This document shows, in pieces, positions 44,703 to 55,119 of a DNA stretch of 64,000 bases. Position 1 is the stretch's first letter. Each line of letters begins with the position of its first letter. The notes under the pieces were generated by a model, which was not told the DNA's origin, did not search any database, and worked only from the letters and a program-made list of their open reading frames with translations. Origin of the DNA: Cyanophora paradoxa (taxonomy: Eukaryota; Glaucocystophyceae; Cyanophorales; Cyanophoraceae); contig QPMI01000209.1 in NCBI GenBank assembly GCA_004431415.1, forward strand, positions 95,406-159,405, in the 5' to 3' direction. Position numbers and translations under genes: made by a program.

Positions 44703-45162
44703 GGGCTCCCCAGCTTTGCAGGTGTCCATGTAATGATTATTACTATGCACAAATCAAAGACAGGTTCGAATTCTGCTAGTGTAATAGTTCTAGCTCTAGT
44801 ACCGACGAAGCCTGATCATGAAGTAAGCCATCAAGATCATGCATATGTGCTACCGCCGGTTCTAAACAAGCTTGAGGGCTAGGAGGGTTCCCCACCCTTA
44901 ATCTTACGCCTGATCCATGCTGAATCGATGTATATATCGCGTACGTGCATTTTCCATGCATGTGCATGTAATAGTCGAAATTTCTAGCTCTTCGCATGCG
45001 GGTGGCGTTTGATCATGAAAAAATACGTATACTCGCACGGCAAAGCACTGCCAGGCTGCTCCCAACGTTCTACACTCAGGATTCTGAATTCCGCAACTTG
45101 ACTGCGAAAGGCTTCGCGCGGCGTAACCGGTTCATGTTCACAGCGAGCTCCAACAGTTCCGA
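44572..45162 (+). repeat. Pair of 59-nt repeats, each followed by a poly-C tract
   Basis: Copies at 44572-44630 and 45104-45162 share GCGAAAGGC, then GCGGCG-AACCGGTTCA-GTTCACAG, then CGAGCTCCAACAGTTCCGA, with few mismatches. The first is followed by C-rich runs to 44703, the second by runs to 45199 and a short (CA)n. The first copy begins 15 bases after the proposed stop of giant gene 2. Confidence 0.75.
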
Positions 45163-45199
45163 ACAGCCCCCCCCCCCCCCACCCCCCCACCCCCCCCTC

Positions 45200-45833
45200 C
45201 CTCCCGCACGCACACACACACACACTCACCAGGGCTCCCACGGGCTTCCCCCTACCCCCCCGAGCTTGCAAGCACGCCAATAAACTGCTCTTATTTATAT
45301 ATACCTACGCGAGGACGAAAACGAAAACTGCTCTACTCACAATAAGACGCCTACGACTCGATGGAAACCGATCGCGACAGCTGAACATAAAGCGACCGAT
45401 CTCGATGGATGGATAAGACTTAAAAAGCTTCGCTTTATTATATCTGGAATGCAAATGTGTATACCGTACGCGTATACGTACTCATCTGCCACGGTACCGT
45501 TACGTAACACAATAATGATTGTACGAGACAAATCGATCGCGACGTCAAGCGTTTAAAAACAATAGGGGAACGTGTGCGAGACAGGCCGATAGGTATACGT
45601 ATGCCTAGCATGCGCATTCATATGTCTATGTACATGGATACCTTGCAATAAATCATTATCATAATCACTGAATCCGCTGAATATCAACATCTAAATCTGC
45701 ACATGTATACGTTTTATGGCCGCAGGCCGAGAGAGTTTAAGGCAAATTAAAGTTTGAGCAGCCTCACAACGAGGTGCGGATATCAATAGATCTGCAGTCA
45801 GCTGCAGCTGCTGTACGTAGCCAGCTACAGTGC
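45200..45833. other. Convergent intergenic region
   Basis: Lies between the 3' ends of giant gene 2 (plus) and the type I membrane gene (minus). AT-rich with palindromic words (GTATACG, ACGCGT, CATATG). No gene is supported. Confidence 0.5.
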
Positions 45834-48800
45834 TCAAAGAAATACGAACGAGAAATCGTTCGCACGGTCGGCTGGCACAAGGACGGGCGGCGCGTACACT
45901 TGGCTTTCGCGGGAAATGGGTTGCGTGCGCGGCAGCCTCGCTGCCGGCCCCGCATCGCTTCGAGCGTGCAGCCGCACGAGGCGGCGCCAAGTCACGACCG
46001 CGACTGTGACTAGCAACGCCGCCCCAGCAACTCCGACGACAACGCCGACGACGACGGCCGTTCTGGGGCTCTCGGAGCCCGCCTCTTGATCCACGGCCGC
46101 CTTGGCCGACTTGGCCTGGAGCACGGGAACGGATCCACGGGGCGGCGGCGTCGTGCCCGTGTAGATGGACGCTCCCGTTGTGCGGACGGTGTAGCCGGCG
46201 GCGGCGTCGGCGGTGGGTAAGGAGAGCGTCCCCTCCTTGGCGGCGACCTGAACGGCCGAAAGCGAGTCGAGGAGAGCAGCGGCCTGGGGGCCCTCCAGGC
46301 TCCGCACAATGAAAGCGGCCTGCATGCGCAGCGGCGCGGGAGGTCGGTCAATTCTCGTATACAAAGCGGCGAGAAAGGCAACCAGCTGCAGGTCATGCAA
46401 TATTAATTGCAAGCAGACTGACCTGGATCGTCGACCCTTCTTGCAGGAGGCGCCGGCTCGTGCCGAGAATGGCGTCCGTGGCGACGCATCGGATCTTTGC
46501 ATACTTCATCTGCTCTCGGGAGATGTTCAATGCCTGCAAGGGGGCTCGTGAGGGGACGGACGACCGAAAAGGTTCACGCTTGTAGTTATAATGCGTGAGA
46601 CAATTTGAGATTGACGTCCTGACGTTCCGCACCGTGCGAAGGTCCGCGAGGATGGCCCGCACGAGGTCAGCGGTGAGCGAGTTGCAGGGCACGTTGGCAA
46701 ACGAGATCGTGAATGTCCACAGGACACCGTTCGCGCTTGGACTGCCCGTTGTTGCAGGGCTGGAAAGGTAGAGAGCGTCCACCAGGTCATCTGGGAGAAT
46801 GAATTATGAAGCCCGTACGTCAGCCGCGCGTACTCGAAATCAGAAAGAACATTAGAAGTGCGGGATATTTTATAATTACCGAGCTCGGAAGGAGGGAAGA
46901 GATCGGTGACGGGGATATCGCGATCGACATACCCTTGGGCGGCGGAGGCGTTGGCGCCCGGGGTGTGCAGGAAAGCCCGCGAGGAGAGGACGGAGAAGTT
47001 TGAGCCCACGTCGACAACGAAGTGCTGCTCTACATAGACGACGTAGGAAGCGCTGGGCTCCAGCCCCTCCACGATGGCAGGACTCGCAGGAACGCTGAAC
47101 GATTGCGATTTCGCCGCCGTGCCCACGGCGCTGACTGCAGGCTCGGCGAAGATAATGAAGGAAGTCCCGGGGGCGGCGTAGAAGTCTCCGAACTCGCCGC
47201 TCCGAGCTGCGGCGGTCGTGAAGAGGCCCGCGTCGAAGGCGAAGGGGGTCCACGCGACAGCGACGGACGCGGTGGACGACGCGTCGAGGAATCCTCCGGC
47301 TTTGAGGATTGGGCTGGTGGGAAACTGCAGCGAGACAGTGTTAACGTTGGCGCCGAACTTGCAGGGCTGTCCGCCCGAGCAGAGGAGGGCCACGCGGAGC
47401 TCGTAGACGATGGCAGGGGTGAAGACGCGAGGAGGGCTCGCGCAGGCTGTAGCTGGCCCCGATGCGACGCCGCTCGCATGCGCAGTGAAGCAGGCCAGCT
47501 CTGAAGTCGTGATGATGAGGCCGGCCGGAGGGAGCGTCGAGAGGGGCGAGGAGGCCCAACGTGGCGCGGCGGGATCTGCAGCCGCGCCACCCGGGTGAGC
47601 CACGAGGGCCCACGTCCTGCAGCCCCCGTACAGCCGCGAGTATCCGAAGCCGTCGTCGATGGAATCGTCGGCCTGTACAGCGCTGGCGGCGGCGGCGGCC
47701 GAGCTCGATGGTACGGACTGCATAGGGCCCCACTGCAGCAGCACGGATGTGGCGTTGAGGAGCGTACCACGCAGCCACTGCGGCGCAAGGCGGCATCCTG
47801 CGGAGATTTTGAGTCCACAGAGTACACTCCAGCGATCGCGAGCGATCTGCAGCCGCGAGGGGCGCGGCCCTAGAGTTGAAGAACGCGCACCAAACCCATC
47901 GTAGGCATTACTTGACCAGACATTGTAAGCTGCGCATGCGCACGTGCAGAACGTTTAACTTTAGGCGAGGCAGATTGCGCGAGCTCGAGGAAGCCGGGGA
48001 TACAATTCGATGCAGAAGCATATGCGTGCGCACCAGAGAGGGAGTTGACAGTCGCCGAAGTCGCGCTCGACACGGAGCCCGCGGCCCCTGGCGTGAAGGT
48101 TGGGCCCGCGGTTACCGTCCCCGCGTATGCAGTCACCGTTGCGTTGCACACAAGCTCAAACAACGCGCTTCTGTACATTTTCGGGAGACCCAAGATCGTC
48201 ACGGTCGCGCTCGTCGACCCCGGCGCGATCGCGCTGCCTGCCAAAGAGCCAGTCCTCGTCACGCCTGCCCCCAAGCAGCTCGCCTCCAGCTTCTCGTATG
48301 TCGGCGCCACACCGGCCCCGCTGTACCCCACCGCCGACAGCGTCCAGCTCACGGGCACCACCAGTGACGTCGCCGAGTCCGCAGTTGGCGTGCCCACCGT
48401 AACAATATCGACTGTCTTTGCGTTCGCTGCGCGGCAAGCCTGTTTTAATTTGAGGTTAACCTTCGCGGCCGGGCCGTCGCGGCCCGGCGCGGAGATCTAG
48501 AGCCATTAAATTAAAGCTACTGAGAATCGTCAGAAACCAGATTCGGCATATAATAATTAGAACCATGGCAGTTTCAAAAACAGAAGAGATGTTCGTATAG
48601 CTATATATATATATAGAGCTAGGCCGTCGTAGAACACACAACTCTGGACACAGCGCGCGATTTATTGCCACGGCGATTCCGGTTTTTGTATGATTAGCAG
48701 TATTCGTACTGCTATGTATACGGTACTTATCCACACACATAGCATATTTATATTATCGGATTATTTCAGCGGACGGTAGTTCTAGACATCGCGTATCGTA

Positions 48801-51426
48801 CTGCATAGAGCTAGCTCACCGAAGAGAAGGCTGGCAGTCGCCGAAGTCGCGCTCGACACGGAGCCCGCGGCCCCTGGCGTGAAGGTTGGACCCGCGCCGG
48901 TCACCTTCCCCACGTATGCCGTCACCGTTGCGTTGCACACTATCTCGAGCGAAGTGCTCATCAAAGGGAAGCCGGAGATCGTCACGGTCGCGCTCGTCGA
49001 CCCCGCCGCGATCGCGCTGCCTGCCAAAGAGCCAGTCCTCGTCACGCCTGCCCCCGAGCAGCTCGCCTCCAGCTTCTCGTATGTCGGCGCCACACCGGTC
49101 CCGCTGTACCCCACCGCCGACAGCGTCCAGCTCACGGGCACCACCAGTGACGTCAAAGATTCCGCAGTTGGAGTGCCCACCGTAACAGTCTCGACTGTCG
49201 TTGCGTTAACTGCGCAGCGAGCCAGCCTCGCGATCAGCCTCAATTGTAACTCACTTCCGGATCGGGACGCCAGCTATATATGAGCATACGCGTCGCGAAG
49301 CTCGCGGCCGCCCAGCTGCAGTGCACGTTCGAATGCGCATGCCACGATTGCGAACCGGTGGAGTATGACGTGGAACTCGTGGCCACCCCGCCGAACGAGT
49401 AGTAGACAGTAGCCACGCAGCTCGTCACGTGCGACCGCGTATCCCACGACCCGGAGCCCGCAGCAACCGACAGCACGGCCGAGCCCAACCCCGTTGCCGA
49501 CACCACGGTCGTCGTGGACGCCAAGCCCCCCACGCCGTTACTGGAGCAGGTGACGGTAACATTCTTGTACGCGGGATCGGTGCTCGACGTCCCGGTCGTG
49601 GTCCAGGACACAGTTACCGAGACGTTTGTGGCCGAAGCATCATCAGGCACCAGCACCAGCACCGACGGCGGCGCCACTGACTTGGCTGCGCCGCACACGT
49701 GCAGAACTCAGCGGTGTGCCATGAAGACTTATCCTACATTAACGAATTATGCAGCTGATCGTGACACTGATCATGACATACCGTACAGAGAAGCGACTGA
49801 ATTTGAGGCTGTAGAATCGAGTACTTCCGTATTTCCGGTTGTTAGAGTCGCTACTGGCGAGCCCGTGGCGTTGCCCAAAAAGAATACCAGGGATGCTGAG
49901 CACGAAATTTCGTAGGAAGAGCTCATCTCAGGTAGCCCGCTGACTGTTAGAGACGAGGAATTGGCGCCGGTTGCATCTGTCAAAGCAATCGTTCCGTTCA
50001 CCGTAACGCCGTTGTCCGAGCAAGTCGCGGAGAGGTTGCCGTACGGCGGCGTTGAGGGGTATCCGGTAGAGAGCGTCCACGTTACGGGCACAACAACCGA
50101 AGTGGTCGAGACAGGAACCAAAGTCCCGACTTGGAGTGCCGACGGAGTTTTGAACGCAACTGCGCACAGAATTCGGATATTGATGAGCTGGAAATATTGC
50201 GAGCACTGTGAACAAAAATTTCGGCTTTATCCGCATTGAAAGTATGTGCTATAGCTATTAAAAAGCACGCGCCTGTGGTAGAGCCGGCGGAGCTCGTGAT
50301 CGTTCCGTTGTACGAGTACGTGACGGTCACGTTGCAGGCCACGGGGTAAGAGGTTGTGTCCCACTCCGCCGACGAGACAGTTGCAAAACGGGTAAAATTA
50401 GCGCCGTTCGCAAGGCCGGTCGACGCGTTCGAGGCGCTGACGGAGTTACTGACGCATTCAACAACTTGGGCCACGTTGTTAAAATTCCAGGTGCCAGTTG
50501 AATGGGTGAGCGCGGCGTTGTTGACAATAACGCTGGTAGCAGATCTGGCTGTCACCGAGGGCGTGGCGATTGCCGTGATCGTTTTCGCTGCGCGCGAGGC
50601 CGTGCACGTGGCGCATCAGTCGAATTCGAAGTACGTTTACGTATATATATAATATATATGCATGTGCACAGTCAAAGGTGTTCGTTTAATTTTATAGAAT
50701 TAAATATATATAATAGCGAATTGCAAGTACTAGCCCCGAGGCACTCAGACGCGGCCTAGGCCTCAAGCTTGCAGAACCGCTTTATATACAATATATGTAT
50801 ATGTATATATCGTTGCATGCACCTGCATCGAGGCGGATCTCGCAGGACGGCGAAACGCAGCTTGTGCAGTTCGCGAGGACAGGGTTCGGCGTGCACGTGC
50901 TGCCGCAGCTGACGCCCACGATGGGATGTCCCGCAGCCGCAGGAGTGGTGCAGCCTTTGCCAGCGCAGGACACATTGTACGTCGCGAAGCACGTGACGTT
51001 CAAGGGGGCCGCTGACTGAGGAAATCCGTTCGGAAACGTGCCAAAAGCAATGGCAGGCGTGGTCCTTTGGATTACATTGTTGCCAAGATCTACGTTGTCC
51101 ATCAGTAGGCCGCCAGTGTTGTTTCTGCCAATGTTCACATTGCTACGAGTCGCGCTAAACGTGGTGCCGTACGGATGGACGCAAGTAAAAATGACAGTGG
51201 GCAATAGCATTCGCGTGTTGTCGGGCGTCGACGTCACAAGCGAAGACTTCGTATACTGGAACGTCCACTCCACATCGACACGCGTTGAGCTCGCAGTCGT
51301 GCCGGATGCGGCCTGGCAGCCGACGACAGAATGGACATGCTGCGCGGAAGCCGGCTGCAGGCCCAGTCCAAGAGCGAGCAGATAGACGAACGCTAGCGTT
51401 AACGTTGCGCTGTTTTGCATATGCAT
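45834..51426 (-). CDS. Type I membrane protein with six Ig-like repeats, FN3-like region and single TM
   Basis: Ten exons join in phase to 4,092 nt, i.e. 1,363 residues: 51426-50823, 50587-50273, 50159-49782, 49685-49356, 49209-48820, 48426-48034, 47797-46880, 46790-46624, 46533-46423 and 46319-45834 (TGA 45836-45834). ATG at 51426 (or 51420) precedes a signal peptide, TLTLAFVYLLALGLGLQPAS. Exon 1 and exons 2-6 each hold one ~105-130-residue beta module with two cysteines: C-(S/x)-x-x-G-V early and (V/S)-C-(N)-A-x-V-x-Y late. Exon 7 looks like fibronectin III (LLNATSVLLQWGP, GLEPSASYVVYVEQHF). Exons 8-10 hold a juxtamembrane SEA-like module with ADLVRAILADLRTVRN, NISREQMKYAKIRCVATD and SRRLLQEGSTIQ. 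One TM helix (46061-45987) and a ~50-residue tail ending DFSFVFL follow. The intron after exon 2 is GC-AG. Adhesion or recognition is the likely role. I do not know a named orthologue. Confidence 0.85.
45987..46061 (-). other. Transmembrane helix of the type I protein
   Basis: TAVVVGVVVGVAGAALLVTV followed by AVVTWRRLVRLHAR: a 25-residue hydrophobic span with a positive stop-transfer sequence, so the C-terminus is cytoplasmic. Confidence 0.9.
48034..49209 (-). repeat. Recently duplicated Ig-like exon pair
   Basis: Exons 49209-48820 (130 codons) and 48426-48034 (131 codons) are nearly identical through SLVVPVSWTLSAVGYSG, GVAPTYEKLEAS, GAGVTRTGSLAGSAI and GPTFTPGAAGSVSSAT, at protein and largely at DNA level. 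The intron between them (48819-48427) is not similar to its neighbours and holds palindromic AT-rich DNA, including a (TA)n run near 48603. Confidence 0.85.
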
Positions 51427-52226
51427 CGATATCCGCGCTGCGCTGTAAACGCCTCGAGCTCGCACATACGCATGCGTAGACGTCAACAAGAATGGATCTA
51501 GATCTAGAAGCTGCTGTCGACGTCGCGGTTTCTGCACATATACGCACGTGCACTGCTGCAATTGCAAGCTTGAGGCCGCATGCGAGTGCATCCTTCGGCT
51601 ACGTATACGGTATACCCTAGTGCGCGTATACGCGTACGTATACGTACATATATATAACTCTACGTATACGTATACCGTTAGGTGGCCTAAACCGTGCTAA
51701 ACGTTTGCCGCCGTGGAACGTAGCCGCCTCGCCAAGTCGTTGCCAACCGTTGAACGATGCCAAATTAACTTTGCGTTACCGTAGTACCAAGATCGATATC
51801 CCGAAGTCCGACGGTCATGAATCCAGACTCATGATCACCCGTGGGCCGCGGGCCGCGGGCCGGGCCGGCCGCGGCCCGCGGCGACGTCCCAGTCCCGGCC
51901 CCCGGGACTCGGCCCGGAGTCGTTACACTGTCACAGACTCACAGTGTTAACGTTAACGTTAACGTTACACTGTCGATGTCGAGTCATTGTCGACGTCGAC
52001 GTCACTCTTCCCGTTAACGTTACTAAGTTACACTGTCGATGTCGACATCACTCTTCCGTGTAATACTTAAGCTTACTGGGTATACGGTATATTATATTAC
52101 TAAGTTAATTACCGTAGTACCGCGACAAAAACACACTGTGCACGTGACAAATTACCGCACTCAAAATTTCTGCCGCAGTGCGCGGCGCCGATATACGCGC
52201 TTTAGCGCGGTACTAACTTTGTAAAT

Positions 52227-52415
52227 TACCGTATAACAGAATATTAGTGCGCGCATAATATTAATGCGCCCCCAATTTAATGCGTTTTCTGCCGTATAAC
52301 AGAATATTAGTGCGCGCATAATATTAATGCGCCCCCATAATATTAATGCGCCCCCTGGGGGTCCGGGTCCAAAAACGCATTAATATTGAGCGCATTAATA
52401 TTGTGTTATACGGTA
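52227..52415. mobile_element. Short inverted-repeat (MITE-like) element
   Basis: TACCGTATAACA at 52227-52238 is the exact reverse complement of TGTTATACGGTA at 52404-52415. The pairing extends to about 26 nt with two mismatches. The 189-nt interior is AT-rich and built from a repeated unit (CCGTATAACAGAATATTAGT starting at 52229 and again at 52292). There is no coding capacity and no clear target-site duplication. It could be a non-autonomous DNA transposon or just a foldback repeat. Confidence 0.55.
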
Positions 52416-52446
52416 CGGCGTTTCCATGAAACCTGAACCCACATCA

Positions 52447-52506
52447 CACACGCTTTCCGATGCACCGCTCATAGCGGTGTGGTTATCATACACGCTTTCC
52501 GATGCA
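52447..52506 (+). repeat. Duplicated 17-nt word, 43-nt period
   Basis: ACACGCTTTCCGATGCA occurs at about 52447 and again 43 nt later, with GCGGTGTGGTTATCAT between the copies. Confidence 0.7.
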
Positions 52507-52828
52507 TGCCTTCCGTGTTCGAATCGCCCTGCGATGAGAATCACGCCTTCAAATCCCGCCCGTTCCACATAATTCCGATCGATCATGCCCCACCTTGCCT
52601 GTATACGCCCCCACAGTGCTGGAGTAGACTAGAGGCTGTGGCCGGTAATTCACCAAAAAAAAAAAAACCTGAACCCGCCCATAGAATTAGCAGTGTTAGC
52701 AAAAGACATTACTGTAGAATTTCGAACTAGTTAATTTAGTACAGGAAAAATAATTAGTACTTCGCCAAAACTGCCACTTTAGCAGCAAGTAAATCTTAAG
52801 TAGGTCAGTCTTCGCAGGGCTCTTGTAT

Positions 52829-52945
52829 GGCGGAGGCGGGACTACCCCTACAAATTCTCAGCTTTAGCAGGCGGGAAATATTTAGTAGGTCGCCCAAAAA
52901 CTTTAAGTACTATAAATATGCAGCCCACTAAATATTTCTAGCTCT
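52829..52945 (+). repeat. 117-nt dispersed repeat, copy 1
   Basis: Shares about 93% of positions with 53864-53980. Key words are CTACCCCTACAAATTCTC, TTTAGCAGGCGGGAAATATT and ACTATAAATATGCAGCCCAC. No coding potential. Confidence 0.85.
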
Positions 52946-53339
52946 CCAGTACTGCCGCATGCCATGCGCTACCAAATTATAAATTACCGTGGTAGTACGG
53001 TGGTACCGGCGTACCGCGCGCCTTCTAAAACTTTTGAGTATACCGTGCCAGGGCCGGGTGTGGCACAATAATCTTGACGTACCGCGATAATTTGGTGCCG
53101 CGGTCACGGCCCGGGGTAAGAACCTGCTGTTGAATGCTTCGGATTCCGGATCCATAGTCGCCGTCGCCGCTACCGTAGAACAGGAAAATACTGGACGCTG
53201 ATAATTAGTGGAGCCCGAAATTAGTGGACCGAAATCTTGACTCAGTCCACTAATTTCGGGATCCAGTATTTCCCTGTTGCTGAGATGCCCCATGCATACA
53301 GTACCCCCCCGAATTACTGCCTCATCAAGCCTGAAAAGG

Positions 53340-53658
53340 GGGGGCGCATAGCCCAGTGGTTAACGCTGCTCCTTGGCAAGCCCAAGACGCGTGTTCGAAT
53401 CCCGGTCGTCATATTACGCGGGCAACACGGTCGAAGGGCGGGGTTCAAATCCCACCAAGTACGATAAGTGACCCACTCGTCCTACCCGGACAGCCCGTGC
53501 CCAGTGAGGCAGTATCCGCGATGGCCGCGGGGGAGTGACTCAAAGGGTGGCGCTTAGGCGCCGGATCTGACCAGGTCTCTGTCCGTCCCACTGGGCGGGG
53601 GGACCGCATTGGGCAGTGAACACCGTGGGGGCGATGCCCTCACCCCTCCCAAAAAAAA
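53340..53658 (+). mobile_element. tRNA-derived SINE with target-site duplication
   Basis: The 5' part is tRNA-like: a Pol III A box TAGCCCAGTGG (53349-53359) and a B box GTTCGAATCCC (53393-53403) with normal spacing (44 nt between starts). A second B-box-like GGTTCAAATCCCACC follows at 53442-53456. A ~200-nt unrelated body ends in an A10 tail at 53651-53660. The element is bracketed by a perfect 13-nt direct repeat, AAGCCTGAAAAGG, at 53327-53339 and 53659-53671. That is the signature of LINE-mediated insertion. I cannot assign the parental tRNA isotype. The perfect duplication suggests a recent insertion. Confidence 0.88.
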
Positions 53659-53672
53659 AAGCCTGAAAAGGT

Positions 53673-53861
53673 TTTGGTCCACTAATTTCGGGCTCCAGTA
53701 TTTTGCCTAAGGAAGGGCCGAGTTTTATGATCCACTAATTTCCGGCCCAGTATTTTCCTGTTCTACGCCGACTCGTATAGGTTTGGTCCACTAATTTCGG
53801 GCTCCAGTATTTTGCCTAAGGAAGGGCCGAGTTTTATGATCCACTAATTTCCGGCCCAGTA
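53673..53861 (+). repeat. Tandem 80-nt repeat (two copies, 109-nt period)
   Basis: 53673-53752 and 53782-53861 read the same: TTTGGTCCACTAATTTCGGG, CTCCAGTATTTTGCCTAAGG, AAGGGCCGAGTTTTATGATC and CACTAATTTCCGGCCCAGTA. Related fragments (CCACTAATTTCGGGATCCAG) lie left of the SINE near 53244, so the SINE landed inside this repeat family. Confidence 0.85.
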
Positions 53862-53863
53862 TA

Positions 53864-53980
53864 GGCGGAGACGGAGCTACCCCTACAAATTCTCGGCTTT
53901 AGCAGGCGGGAAATATTTAGTAGATCGTCCAAAAACTTTTAGTACTATAAATATGCAGCCCACTAAATATTTCTAGTTCT
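53864..53980 (+). repeat. 117-nt dispersed repeat, copy 2
   Basis: Partner of 52829-52945, offset 1,035 nt, same orientation, no gaps needed. Confidence 0.85.
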
Positions 53981-54459
53981 ACAGTAGTCGCCGTCGCCGC
54001 ACTGCGGCAGTACCTACTAGTACGTAGTCGCCGTCGCCGCAGTACCTACTAGCCTAGTACTAGGCTACCACTGGCTATATATAAATATCTACCAGCCGAT
54101 GATGCGCACGGCCTGCATCATTGGCCGGGGCCATTCGTGGCATCACTCATCATTGCATTATTGATCATGACGTCGACTAGTACTCCGAGTCTCCGATAAA
54201 AGAGTCCGATTCATGAGTTATCACCGATCACTGACGGCAATTTAATTTCAGTGAATCTTTGTTTTTTGAGAGACTCCCCCCACTGAATCACTGACGGCAC
54301 GAAAAGAGCCTAATTCAATGATTCGAATCACTGACGGCAATTTAATTTACGGCAATTTAATGCCATGACTGACGTCAACCCTAAGGACCACTTCTGAGTC
54401 AAGTTCTGACTTAGTACAGTCCTAATTATATAAGTACTAGAATGCTAGTAGTACTAGGA

Positions 54460-54722
54460 TCCTCGGAGTGCGCAGTGGGTGCCACTGCGCGGCGCTGCGC
54501 CGGCGCATGCGCAGTGCGCACTGCCGCAGTGCGCGCGCTGCGCTGCTGAGTCTGCGGCGACTCTGCGCGCAGCCTGCGCGGCGCAGGCCCAGCGCGGCCG
54601 CGCGCCGCCGCGGCGGCGCGCGCACTGCGGCAATGCGCCGCGCATGCCATGATATTGATGATGCGCATCAGCGCATGCGCACTGCGCCGCAGTCAGAGTC
54701 TGCGCGCACCATGGCATGGCGC
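54460..54722. repeat. GC-rich nested palindrome block
   Basis: Built almost entirely from GCGC, TGCGCA, GCATGC, CTGCGGC and their complements, so both strands read alike over ~260 nt and extensive foldback is possible. Frames on both strands are long only because of this composition. Confidence 0.6.
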
Positions 54723-54784
54723 AGCCGCTGATCCGATGATCATGAAAACCGGAATACGTATGGTACGTACTGTATTTTCATGAA

Positions 54785-55119
54785 TGGCCAGTATTTTCCT
54801 GGCCAGTAATTTCCTGTTCTACGGTACGTACGCGTCACTGAGTCAGCTTGGCAGCCTGGCAGTGAGTGACAGGCTGACAGCTGCGCATGCAGTGACCGTC
54901 GACGTCGACCGTCGGACGTCCGACGGTCGGACGTCACGCGTACGCTGCACTGCGGCAGCTGCATTAATGGCCAGTATTTTCCTGTTCTACACGTATACGG
55001 TACGTACGCGTCAGCTTGGCAGCCTGGCAGTGAGTGACAGGCTGACAGCTGCGCATGCAGTGACCGTCGACGTCGACCGTCGGACGTCGGACGTCACGCG
55101 TACGCTGCAGCTGCATTAA
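54785..55119 (+). repeat. Imperfect tandem duplication of ~150-180 nt
   Basis: 54785-54966 and 54967-55119 share TGGCCAGTATTTTCCTG, CAGCTTGGCAGCCTGGCAGT, GAGTGACAGGCTGACAGCTG, CGCATGCAGTGACCGTCGAC and GTCACGCGTACGCTGCA. Differences are small indels. Both end in CAGCTGCATTAA. Confidence 0.85.

Noticed and set aside
48045-49283. Plus-strand frames with regular Val/Pro/Ser pattern
   Set aside because: Antisense of the duplicated Ig-like exons. The minus-strand model closes exactly in phase over ten exons.
51940-52025. GTTAAC repeats as telomere-like sequence
   Set aside because: Only about four units, palindromic rather than strand-asymmetric, and embedded in other palindromic DNA.
53340-53412. 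Functional tRNA gene
   Set aside because: A and B boxes are present, but I could not close a full cloverleaf, and the unit is fused to a 3' body with an A-tail and target-site duplication, so it is a SINE head.
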